A stretch of DNA of 5,881 bases from positions 1 through 5,881 of the forward strand of contig JAGXHD010000239.1 in NCBI GenBank assembly GCA_024636395.1, read 5' to 3'. A program made the position numbers and the translations under genes. Shown here piece after piece: positions 1 through 5,803 of this stretch (its first letter is position 1; the number at the start of each line of letters is the position of its first letter). The stretch comes from Sulfitobacter sp. Lineage in GTDB: Bacteria > Pseudomonadota > Alphaproteobacteria > Rhodobacterales > Rhodobacteraceae. The notes beneath the pieces were generated by a model. It saw only the letters and a list, made by a program, of their open reading frames with translations, made no database searches and was not told the DNA's origin.

Positions 1-76
1 ACCCACGGCGCTTGAGCGCGTCGTTATATGCGGGCCAGTTTGTAGTCTTGTAGCTCGGGGGAGTGGGTCTGCTCAT
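1..76 (-). CDS. IS5-family transposase, N-terminal 25 codons (runs off the window)
   Basis: Reading left from an ATG at 76-74, the frame is open to the window edge and encodes a peptide whose middle is SYKTTNWPAYNDALKRRG. The NWPxYNxALxxRG block is the typical start of IS903-group IS5 transposases, where it precedes the DDE catalytic domain. A GAAG lies a few bases upstream of the ATG as a weak ribosome-binding site. The start sits about 60 bases inside the terminal repeat, as expected for this group. The catalytic domain lies outside the window, so whether the enzyme is intact is unknown. It is too short to stand out as an ordinary ORF. Confidence 0.8.
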   Translation of the reverse strand, partial: MSRPTPPSYKTTNWPAYNDALKRRG

Positions 77-95
77 ACACTTCAGCTATCACACT

Positions 96-114
96 GGATT
101 CACGAGATGAATCC
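96..114. repeat. Stem-loop in the IS leader
   Basis: GGATTCA at 96-102 and TGAATCC at 108-114 form a perfect 7-base stem with a 5-base loop. It lies between the IS terminal repeat and the transposase start. Structures here in insertion sequences can lower transposase expression from outside transcription; that role is inference. Confidence 0.55.
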
Positions 115-121
115 CCCAACT

Positions 122-139
122 GCTTTATGCAACAAAGCC
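122..139 (-). repeat. Terminal inverted repeat of the IS5-family element
   Basis: The minus strand reads GGCTTTGTTGCATAAAGC, preceded by two further G residues at 140-141. It resembles the IS903 terminal repeat. The outer limit could be 139 or 141, because the run of Gs makes the edge ambiguous without the partner repeat. Bases immediately to the right would be the target duplication. Confidence 0.75.
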
Positions 140-505
140 CCGTCGAAGCGGCCATTCATGCCCTGCGCAGCATTTTCAATCGGATGACGGCAGAGCAGGC
201 CCTTTCTGCTATTCGCTGCACCCGCGCAGAAAATGTTCGCGATTACGGCATCGCTGGCGTGGAGGGCGGCGGAAAGTGTGAGTTCGCTGCACCTGCAAGG
301 GCATCCCGTCAGAGATATGAAAGCAGCCATTCACCGCTAAGGTTCAACGTCTCCCCATGCTGCACCACGCACCAATGTCAGCAATGCGCAGTAAGCAAAG
401 TTTGCAAAGTCGTGCGTCACGGGCGCGGTTCTCGACATGGTCGGCCCAAAGCGGCCGTTCGTCTGTCCTGCGGATGCCGCGGTGCGGCTTTCGCATTGCT
501 GCCAT
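140..505. other. Spacer with no credible gene
   Basis: The open frames here (for example 127-567 plus and 100-330 minus) have low-complexity, Cys/Arg/Ser-rich translations with no recognisable family. Some run straight through the IS terminal repeat, so they are not credible genes. The stretch holds short repeated words instead. TTCGCTGCACC occurs at 212-222 and 283-293, and a longer imperfect unit starts at 151 and recurs at 501. It resembles decayed intergenic DNA between an insertion sequence and a gene remnant. I see no tRNA, terminator or promoter that I would defend. Confidence 0.6.
151..186. repeat. Imperfect direct repeat, copy A
   Basis: This 36-base stretch matches 501-536 at 27 of 36 positions without gaps. 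The two perfect blocks are GCCATTCAT (151-159) and CGCAGCATTTTC (166-177). It lies 12 bases beyond the IS end. Its copy B overlaps the broken 3' end of the kinase fragment. Confidence 0.5.
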
Positions 506-536
506 TCATTCATCCCGCAGCATTTTCGATGGGCGG
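501..536. repeat. Imperfect direct repeat, copy B
   Basis: This is the partner of 151-186, exactly 350 bases away, with the same blocks GCCATTCAT (501-509) and CGCAGCATTTTC (516-527). It contains the stop codon and last codons of the open frame that carries the kinase fragment, so the homology to the kinase family ends where the repeat begins. Confidence 0.5.
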
Positions 537-772
537 ATCCGCATGCGCAGCGAGCGGTATAGCATGAGCATAGCCTTAATCACCGACCTATAGGCGGTCA
601 CGCGGCTGCGCCCCCAGCGATCATAGATGTCCTCGCGGACCTTGAGGACGGTGGCATAAGCGCCGATGCTGCTATTGTTGATGAAAGGTTGCCCGTTGAT
701 TTCTCCAATGGAGACGGTGCGGAAATGGCCTGCGCTGATGATGTCCCACGCCTCGTCGGGGTCTTGAGGGAG
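506..772 (-). pseudogene. Diacylglycerol/sphingosine-kinase-like fragment
   Basis: The minus frame encodes a segment that reads like the middle of a bacterial diacylglycerol/sphingosine kinase catalytic domain: DPDEAWDIISAGHFR, then GEINGQPFINNSSIGAYAT, then a basic RSRVTAYRSVIKAML helix. Intact family members are roughly 300 residues or more, begin with a nucleotide-binding domain carrying a GGDGT motif, and continue into a C-terminal beta domain. Neither is present. The open frame extends upstream to 919 only by running through an unrelated stretch and the 3' end of chrA in another frame, so there is no believable start. Downstream it stops after SKMLRDE inside a repeat. I read it as an internal remnant cut at both ends. 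The family call rests on motif memory. Confidence 0.65.
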
Positions 773-873
773 CCGCGACAGAAGAGAATCTCCGTGACCT
801 TCCAACTGAGCGGCGATCATAGCGAATTGAAACAAGGCTACTAAGTTCAAAGCGGCCACCTGTGACCGAAAAG
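773..873. other. Junction spacer between kinase remnant and chrA
   Basis: About 100 bases separate the recognisable kinase homology from the chrA stop codon. The base composition is less GC-rich than chrA, and no frame gives a recognisable protein. An imperfect inverted repeat (GGTCAC/GTGGCC on the minus strand, 852-865, 2-base loop, one G-T pair) follows the chrA stop but lacks a U-run, so it is a poor terminator candidate. Confidence 0.4.
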
Positions 874-2241
874 CTACGCCATACGCATGGCACTCAACGC
901 GACGCCGGTGACGGCGCATCCGGCAAGAACGGACACTGGGCCGAACCCGAAACGAAACACCGCGACCGCCGCCGCGAGCACCAAAACCAGCGCCGGAAGA
1001 TTGACAGAGGCCAGCACAGGCACCTCGATGTTGAGGCCAATACCTGTCACGGTCGTCACTTCATCGAAGATTACATGCATCCCGAACCAGACGGCAAGGT
1101 TCAGGATGACGCCCACCACGGCTGCGGTGATGGCCGTCAACGCGCCGCTCAGCACCGCGTTGTCGCGCAGACGCTCGATGAACGGTGCCCCAAGGAAAAT
1201 CCACAGGAAGCAAGGCGTGAATGTCACCCATGTCGTCAGAAGCCCACCAAACGTTGCTGCCATCAGAGGCGACAGGCCGCTTGTCTCGCGGAAGGCGCCC
1301 ATGAAGCCCACGAACTGTGTCACCATGATCAACGGGCCCGGGGTGGTCTCCGCCATACCCAGACCGTCCAGCATCTCGCCCGGAGCGAGCCAGCCGAAGT
1401 TCTGCACCGCCTCCTGAGCGACATAGGCCAGAACCGCGTAGGCGCCGCCGAAGGTCACTACCGCCATGACGCTGAAGAAGCCTGCGATTTGCGAAAAAAC
1501 GTTCTCTGGTCCGAGTGCTGCGAACAAGATCGCCACCGGGGCGAGCCAGAGGACCAGGAAAACGCCGGAAATACGAAATGCCCAAGCCCGATTGACCTGC
1601 GTGTGATCCGGCGATTCCGCACCCAGTAAGGTATCGGCATCGTCGACCTGAACCTTGCCCACCTTGCCGTGCCCGCCACTGCCATGAAACGCGGGGAGAC
1701 CCGCACGCGCGCCGAAGAATCCGATCAGGCCAGCGATTAGGATGATCAGCGGAAACGGCACGGCGAAACCGAAGATCGCCAAGAAGGAGGCAGCGGCGAT
1801 GGCGAGCATCGCGCCGTTCTTCAGGGCGCGCGATCCGATACGGATGACCGCCTGCACGACGATCGCCAGGACCTCGGCCTTGAGTCCGAAGAACAGCGCC
1901 TCCACCGGACCAACATTGCCGTAGAGCGCGTAAATCCAGCTGAGCAACATGATCGCCACGACTCCGGGCAGAACGAATAGGACGCCCGCGATGAGGCCGC
2001 CCATCGTGCGATGCATCAGCCAGCCGATATAGACGGCGAGTTGCATCGCTTCCGGCCCCGGCAGCAGCATGCAGTAGTTGAGCGCATGCAGAAATCGCTT
2101 CTCGCCCAGCCAGCGCTTCTCCTCAACCAAGATGCGGTGCATGAGTGCGATCTGCCCGGCGGGGCCGCCGAAGCTCAGGAGGCCGATACGAGCCCAGATG
2201 CGGGTGGCCTCAGCGAGAGTGGGGTATGCTCGGTCCTGCAT
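874..2241 (-). CDS. chrA: ChrA chromate efflux transporter
   Basis: This encodes 455 residues, the usual length of two-domain (long-chain) CHR transporters, which expel chromate across the inner membrane. The N-terminal half carries LSFGGPAGQ (22-30) and LLPGPEAMQLA (59-69). The C-terminal half repeats the pattern with VTFGGAYAVL (262-271) and ETTPGPLIMV (298-307). These paired FGG and PGP signatures mark the two homologous CHR domains, separated by a charged linker at about 185-215. Many hydrophobic segments fit a 10-13-helix membrane protein. The ATG at 2241-2239 overlaps the TGA of the upstream gene by one base (TGATG), with AAGGAAGA just before it, so translational coupling is likely. Transcription should come from the promoter at 3145-3173. 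No damage is visible. Confidence 0.96.
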   Translation of the reverse strand: MQDRAYPTLAEATRIWARIGLLSFGGPAGQIALMHRILVEEKRWLGEKRFLHALNYCMLLPGPEAMQLAVYIGWLMHRTMGGLIAGVLFVLPGVVAIMLLSWIYALYGNVGPVEALFFGLKAEVLAIVVQAVIRIGSRALKNGAMLAIAAASFLAIFGFAVPFPLIILIAGLIGFFGARAGLPAFHGSGGHGKVGKVQVDDADTLLGAESPDHTQVNRAWAFRISGVFLVLWLAPVAILFAALGPENVFSQIAGFFSVMAVVTFGGAYAVLAYVAQEAVQNFGWLAPGEMLDGLGMAETTPGPLIMVTQFVGFMGAFRETSGLSPLMAATFGGLLTTWVTFTPCFLWIFLGAPFIERLRDNAVLSGALTAITAAVVGVILNLAVWFGMHVIFDEVTTVTGIGLNIEVPVLASVNLPALVLVLAAAVAVFRFGFGPVSVLAGCAVTGVALSAMRMA

Positions 2242-3062
2242 CAGTCTTCCTTCGGCTTGTTGGTGGGCCAGTTGTGAATCTCGTCGGTTGCGTCCCGCGC
2301 CCAGCGATAAAAGGCGTCATAGAGCAGCATTCCGGCTTCGAGCTGCTCCAAATCGTCGGAGTACATCCGCGAAAGGCCGAGCGACGCCGCAAGCAGACCG
2401 GCCGCCTCGGGCGCGAGGTCGAGCCGGGCGGTATCGGCGCCGCGCACGATTGTTGCGAGCCGGTCCAGGGCGGGAACGCTCAGGCCGAACTCCGCGAGCA
2501 TAACGTCGAAGGTGCAGAGCGCGTCCCGGTGGCTCCAGAACACGCCTTCGATGTCGAATGGCGACGCATTGTAGCGTTCGGCGACGCCCACCACCTCGGT
2601 GGGCGCGACGAACAGGATGATTGCGCGGGGATCGAGAAAGCGCCGGATCAGCCAAGGGCAGGCTATTCGGTCGATTTTAGGCCGGGAACGGGTGACCCAG
2701 ACGGTGCGCCCGTGCGCATCTCGGGCGGGGAGCTTCGCCGGATTGATCAGCGGCAGCCCGGCCGAGCGCCATGCTTCAAATCCGTCCTCAAGATATTCAG
2801 ATGAGCAACCCTCAGCGCGCAGCCAGGCGGCAGTGCCCTGACTGCGCTGGTGGCCTGCTTGGCAGACGGCGATAGATGGCTGGCCGCCGATTTTTGGTGC
2901 GAGGGTTGCGAGCGTCAGATCATCGGTCCGGATGGCGCCAGGGAGCAGCCGTGGATCGGTAGAGAAATCTTCCTCCGACCGCACGTCAAGCAGGAGCGGT
3001 GCGCGGGGGGTTCCGATGATGCGGATGAGTTTTTCGAACGAAATAGCATTGGGCGCAGGCAT
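2241..3062 (-). CDS. Rhodanese-ChrB fusion chromate-resistance protein
   Basis: A 273-residue protein starts at the ATG 3062-3060, preceded by GGAGG eight bases upstream. The open frame runs on to 3503 but crosses the promoter and non-coding sequence, so the longer start is rejected. Residues 8-105 form a rhodanese-like domain: LLLDVRSEEDF (23-33), then a candidate active-site loop starting at Cys67 (CQAGHQRSQG), then EDGFEAWRSAGLP (92-104). Residues 119-256 match the ChrB C-terminal domain: TVWVTRSRPKIDRIACPWLI (120-139) with Asp131, Arg132 and Cys135, then RRFLDPRA and MYSDDLEQLEAGMLLYDAFY. The N-terminal regulatory domain of classical ChrB is replaced by the rhodanese. Such fusions are known beside chrA; the biochemical role is unsettled, with sulfur transfer or chromate/redox sensing suggested. 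No signal peptide is seen, so it is probably cytoplasmic. It is the first gene of the chrA operon. Confidence 0.9.
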   Translation of the reverse strand: MPAPNAISFEKLIRIIGTPRAPLLLDVRSEEDFSTDPRLLPGAIRTDDLTLATLAPKIGGQPSIAVCQAGHQRSQGTAAWLRAEGCSSEYLEDGFEAWRSAGLPLINPAKLPARDAHGRTVWVTRSRPKIDRIACPWLIRRFLDPRAIILFVAPTEVVGVAERYNASPFDIEGVFWSHRDALCTFDVMLAEFGLSVPALDRLATIVRGADTARLDLAPEAAGLLAASLGLSRMYSDDLEQLEAGMLLYDAFYRWARDATDEIHNWPTNKPKED

Positions 3063-3144
3063 GTGCGTTCCTCCGTCTTGCGGGTGATGTGGAACGCGAT
3101 CTTCAGCTGGCGCCTCGTGGGGCGGTCGCAGACCCCATTTGCAA

Positions 3145-3173
3145 TTTATCTGGTTAAGCAGTGATCGTGTCAA
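3145..3173 (-). promoter_or_regulatory. Promoter of the chromate operon
   Basis: On the minus strand TTGACA (3173-3168) is followed after exactly 17 bases by GATAAA (3150-3145). The -35 is perfect and the -10 matches TATAAT at four of six positions. The predicted transcript starts near 3138, giving a leader of about 75 bases before the ATG at 3062. It is the best promoter in the window, and its position supports the short start of the rhodanese-ChrB gene. Confidence 0.65.
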
Positions 3174-3176
3174 GCA
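3153..3176. promoter_or_regulatory. Direct-repeat pair inside the promoter, possible operator
   Basis: On the plus strand GTTAAGCA (3153-3160) and GTCAAGCA (3169-3176) are direct repeats differing at one base, with a period of 16 bases. One covers part of the -35 and the other sits in the spacer next to the -10. A repressor bound here would block polymerase. No regulator gene lies in the window, and the repeat could be chance. Confidence 0.35.
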
Positions 3177-3388
3177 AGTAGAGTATTTCCGGTGGGTCTG
3201 CTCTCCACCCTTTTCAAAGGTCTGACGCGAGCGGCCCATAGCAGACGGTCGACCGGCATGCCGACCTACCCAGACGCAGAAGGACAAGAGCAGGTCCACA
3301 ACTGACCGGCGGGAGATTAAGATTGATCGTTGTTTTTTCCAACCGCTGATGAGACAACGCAATTTTCGGACGTGGACAGCAAGTCGAT
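3174..3388. other. Spacer between murJ and the chromate operon
   Basis: No frame gives a recognisable protein here. Structures seen are GGTGG/CCACC (3191-3195 with 3205-3209) followed by a short T-run on the plus strand, CCTTT/AAAGG (3209-3220), and two overlapping palindromes at 3246-3263. None forms a clear terminator for murJ on the minus strand, so partial read-through from murJ into the chromate operon is possible. Confidence 0.45.
3246..3263. repeat. Two overlapping 10-base palindromes
   Basis: CGGTCGACCG (3246-3255) and CGGCATGCCG (3254-3263) are each perfect palindromes and share two bases. They lie about 130 bases downstream of the murJ stop. They could fold as alternative small hairpins or be protein-binding sites, but no function can be assigned and GC-rich DNA produces such words readily. 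Confidence 0.35.
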
Positions 3389-4909
3389 TTACAGTGGTTT
3401 CTTGCTTCGGATTTTCTTCTTTCGATGGACGAACACAGTTGCTGCGGCTTGGACCGCCACCACAGCCATCGAGAGAGCAATCAACGCGATCGGCAAGCTC
3501 CATTGGCCCAGTATCGGCGCGAAGCTATCCAGAAGTGGGCTGCGCCACCATTTCACCACCAGGCCCGATGCAATCCCGCTCACGACAACCAATCCCACAT
3601 CCGAGAGGCGGGGCCCCGTGACAAGTCCCCGGACCCTGGCCGTGCGCCACAGGAGAAAGGTATAGACCGTGATGCCGGTCGTCGTTCCAAGTGCGAGGCC
3701 CACAGCGCCGACAGATGGGGCGAGGCCGATCTTGACCGCGATATTGACGACCGTGGCAAGAACCAGCATGCGCAGCGGGGTGCGGGTATCGCCACGCCCG
3801 TGAAACCCTGCCACAAGCGAGCGGATCGCCAATGCGGGCACAAGGCCGATGGCGTAAGCCGCGAGGATGGCGGCGGCAGCGTCGGCTGCGGCCAGATCGA
3901 AGGCCCCACGCACGAACAGCAGGCGCATCGTCCAATCCCCGAGTGTCACCATGATCACAGCAACAGGCGTGCCGACCACAAGGCAGATGAACAGCGCCCG
4001 GTCCAGCACATGACGGATGCCAGCCTCATCTCCGAGGCCTGCGCGGCGTCCGATATCGGGCAGGATGACCGTTCCAAGCGCCACCCCAATCAACCCGATC
4101 GGCAGTTGGTAAAGCCGGTCAGCGTAATAGAGATGCGACAGCGATCCGGTTGGCAGGAAGGTTGCGATGATCGTATCCGCGAAAACCGCCACCTGAAGCG
4201 CGCCGGATGTAAGGACCGCCGGTCCCAGACGACGGAAGAAAAGGCGCGTGTCGGCTGACAGGCCCAGTCGTGGCAGAGGCAGAGACAAAGCCGCACGTCG
4301 ACAGGCCAACGCCACCAAGGCCACCTGACCCACGCCAGAAAGCATCACCCCCCAGGCCGCAGCATGGGCTGCACTTGGGAAATGTGCCGCAAACAAAAGC
4401 GCCCCAATCATGAACAGGTTGAGCAGGATTGGGGCAGCAGCCGGCGCGGCAAAATGATCACGACCGTTTAACAGCGCTGAAAGAAAGGCAACCAGAGACA
4501 TGCAGAGCAGATAGGGAAAGGTGATCCGCGTCAGCGTCACTGCCAGCGGCCATGTCTCGTCTGTGGCGGAGAGCCCCGGTGCGAGCGCCGCCAGCACCCA
4601 ACCTGTCGCCCCAAGTGCCACCGCCAGCAACAACAGATTGGTCAGCACGAGCCAGCCCAGAGCCTGCGCGCCCAGTTGGGACGTGTCGCGGCCACTGGCA
4701 TCTGCGGCGGCCCATGTTGGCAGGAAGGCGGCGTTGAAGGCACCCTCGGCCAGAATGGCCCTGAAATGGTTGGGCAAGCGAAATGCCAACATGAACGCAT
4801 CCGCGCTGGGTCCTGCGCCAAGTGTCGCGGCGAGCACGACGTCGCGCAGAAAGCCAAGAACCCGGCTGATCAGTGTCAGACCCGAAACGATACGAAGTTT
4901 GCGCAGCAC
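3389..4909 (-). CDS. murJ: MurJ lipid II flippase (MviN family)
   Basis: A 506-residue polytopic membrane protein, the normal length for MurJ, which flips lipid II across the inner membrane for peptidoglycan synthesis. The start reads SGLTLISRVLGFLRDVVLAA, followed by ADAFMLAFRLPNHFRAILAE and GAFNAAFLP. Against E. coli MurJ with a constant offset of two, Arg16, Arg22, Asp37, Arg50 and Glu55 correspond to essential R18, R24, D39, R52 and E57; Arg265 in YYADRL corresponds to R270. The chemistry therefore looks intact. The C-terminus is very basic (HRKKKIRSKK). Translation starts at a GTG (4909-4907), the only plausible start after an in-frame stop at 4924-4922, and the ribosome-binding site is weak. 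It is not beside the usual housekeeping neighbours but between metal-resistance genes, so it may be an extra copy. It may be co-transcribed with the small membrane protein upstream. Confidence 0.94.
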   Translation of the reverse strand: MLRKLRIVSGLTLISRVLGFLRDVVLAATLGAGPSADAFMLAFRLPNHFRAILAEGAFNAAFLPTWAAADASGRDTSQLGAQALGWLVLTNLLLLAVALGATGWVLAALAPGLSATDETWPLAVTLTRITFPYLLCMSLVAFLSALLNGRDHFAAPAAAPILLNLFMIGALLFAAHFPSAAHAAAWGVMLSGVGQVALVALACRRAALSLPLPRLGLSADTRLFFRRLGPAVLTSGALQVAVFADTIIATFLPTGSLSHLYYADRLYQLPIGLIGVALGTVILPDIGRRAGLGDEAGIRHVLDRALFICLVVGTPVAVIMVTLGDWTMRLLFVRGAFDLAAADAAAAILAAYAIGLVPALAIRSLVAGFHGRGDTRTPLRMLVLATVVNIAVKIGLAPSVGAVGLALGTTTGITVYTFLLWRTARVRGLVTGPRLSDVGLVVVSGIASGLVVKWWRSPLLDSFAPILGQWSLPIALIALSMAVVAVQAAATVFVHRKKKIRSKKPL

Positions 4910-4912
4910 CAG

Positions 4913-4935
4913 AGTATCCGTTCACGCAGTATCCG
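4913..4935. repeat. 8-base direct repeats before the murJ start
   Basis: AGTATCCG occurs at 4913-4920 and 4928-4935, a period of 15 bases; on the transcript it reads CGGATACT twice. The copy nearer the gene occupies the ribosome-binding region. It could mark a regulator or RNA-binding site, or be chance. Confidence 0.35.
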
Positions 4936-4998
4936 CGGGATTAAAAGCTGGCGCGGTATGGAGATCGTATGCGGTTTCTGTGCCCCTCGCCATGGCAA

Positions 4999-5196
4999 TC
5001 ACGCATCATGACAGGTTTGAGCCTCATCCCGTTCAACATGGACATCGTAAGGGCTGGAGATAAAGCTTCCTTTAGGCGCAAAGACGATGACCAGAGCACC
5101 GATATAGGCAAGCGCAAAGATCGTCAGTGCAAGCGGCGAGGCTCTGCGCGTGGTCGCAATCGACTGGGACGATGGGCGTGCTGGATCGGCTTGCAT
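4999..5196 (-). CDS. Small single-pass membrane protein of unknown function
   Basis: A 65-residue protein that I do not recognise. Residues 1-19 are polar and end in a basic ATTRR. Residues 21-40 (PLALTIFALAYIGALVIVFA) make one clear transmembrane helix, and a short polar tail follows with a single Cys62 and His63. Positive charges before the helix suggest a cytoplasmic N-terminus and a periplasmic tail. The ATG at 5196-5194 has AAAGG seven bases upstream; a GTG directly before it is the alternative start. It is divergent from the DUF411 gene, sharing a 127-base intergenic region, and lies 89 bases upstream of murJ on the same strand, so it may be the first gene of a murJ transcript. The strong ribosome-binding site and clean helix argue that it is real despite its size. 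Confidence 0.62.
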   Translation of the reverse strand: MQADPARPSSQSIATTRRASPLALTIFALAYIGALVIVFAPKGSFISSPYDVHVERDEAQTCHDA

Positions 5197-5323
5197 CACA
5201 CGACCTTTCTGTGCAGTGAATCTCGTCTGGATGCCCCAGCGCGCACCCAGAACTGAGCCCGAACCTGAGGCGGGTCAATCTCTGACCTGCCCGCACAACA
5301 CACCAATCAGAAAGGAAAACCAA
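5197..5323. promoter_or_regulatory. Divergent intergenic region
   Basis: This 127-base stretch must carry the promoters of the DUF411 gene (rightward) and the small membrane protein (leftward). I see no clean -35/-10 pair for either. An inverted repeat GGTCA/TGACC (5273-5277 and 5283-5287, 5-base spacer) lies about 36 bases before the DUF411 start and could be a regulator site, but five-base arms are weak evidence. Confidence 0.35.
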
Positions 5324-5803
5324 ATGACCCAAGACACTTTTTCCCGCCGCACTCTTCTTACTGGTGGAGCTGCGCTGCTGGCTGCATCGCCCTTGATGGC
5401 TTTGACGCAAGGCGCCGGACCAGCCATTCACGTGATGAAAGACCCAAACTGCGGCTGCTGCACGGCATGGATCGAAATCCTCGAAAATGAGGGCTTTGCT
5501 GTTACGACCGAGCCAAGCGCCGGGACACTTCTCATGCGCTACAAGATGGATAACGGCATCCCGCAAGAGATGATCTCCTGCCACACCGCCCGGATCGAGA
5601 GCTATATGATCGAGGGGCATGTCCCTGTTGCCGACATCAGCCGGCTGCTGGAGGAACGTCCTGACGCAGTCGGTCTCGCGGTGCCCGGCATGCCGTACGG
5701 ATCGCCTGGGATGGGTCCGGAAGAGAAGCGCGAGGCCTATGAAGTGTTCCTTATCCGGCGCGACGGATCGACTGAAGTCTTCAGTCGTTACACTGCCGCT
5801 TGA
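5324..5803 (+). CDS. Exported DUF411 metal-binding protein (CopG-like)
   Basis: A 159-residue protein starts at the ATG 5324, with AAAGGAAAA (5311-5319) as ribosome-binding site; the frame opens at 5150, but that longer start has no such site and would bury the signal peptide. Residues 7-26 form a Tat-like signal: SRRTLLTGG followed by a short hydrophobic stretch. The mature part shows the DUF411 hallmarks: HVMKDPNCGCCTAW with Cys43, Cys45 and Cys46, then Cys86-His87 (MISCHTAR), IEGHVP (96-101), and a Met-containing VPGMPYGSPGMG (120-131). DUF411 proteins sit in copper and other metal-resistance clusters, and the copper-resistance protein CopG, with a CxCC copper site, belongs here. Periplasmic handling of copper or a similar soft metal is likely; the actual metal is not shown. 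It is divergent from the small membrane protein and murJ. Confidence 0.92.
   Translation: MTQDTFSRRTLLTGGAALLAASPLMALTQGAGPAIHVMKDPNCGCCTAWIEILENEGFAVTTEPSAGTLLMRYKMDNGIPQEMISCHTARIESYMIEGHVPVADISRLLEERPDAVGLAVPGMPYGSPGMGPEEKREAYEVFLIRRDGSTEVFSRYTAA

Larger units (their letters stand above)
1..139 (-). mobile_element. End of an IS5-family (IS903-like) insertion sequence
   Basis: The right-hand boundary is a terminal repeat that reads, on the minus strand, GGCTTTGTTGCATAAAGC. This differs at only a few positions from the 18-base terminal repeat of IS903 as I recall it. Just inside lies a short leader with a stem-loop and then the start of a transposase reading left. The element continues past position 1, so its other end and the target duplication cannot be checked. 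The pairing of terminal repeat and transposase start in the expected order and spacing makes the assignment firm at family level; the exact IS name is not recognised. Confidence 0.82.

Noticed and set aside
862..1629. Long plus-strand frame opposite chrA
   Set aside because: It is a shadow of chrA on the other strand, rich in His/Arg/Gln with no family resemblance.
63..3203. Shared 12-mer GTGGGTCTGCTC at the transposase start and at 3192-3203
   Set aside because: The flanks do not match; a single 12-base identity between two places in this length is expected by chance.
3191..3214. Rho-independent terminator (GGTGG/CCACC then CTTTT, plus strand)
   Set aside because: The stem is only five bases with a nine-base loop, and no plus-strand gene ends upstream of it.
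3063..3503. N-terminal extension of the rhodanese-ChrB protein (147 more codons)
   Set aside because: The translation has no domain, and it crosses a strong promoter and overlaps the end of murJ. The ATG at 3062 has a good GGAGG site and starts the rhodanese domain.
3425..4258. Plus-strand frame opposite murJ
   Set aside because: It is antisense to a clear MurJ; the translation is low-complexity and charged.
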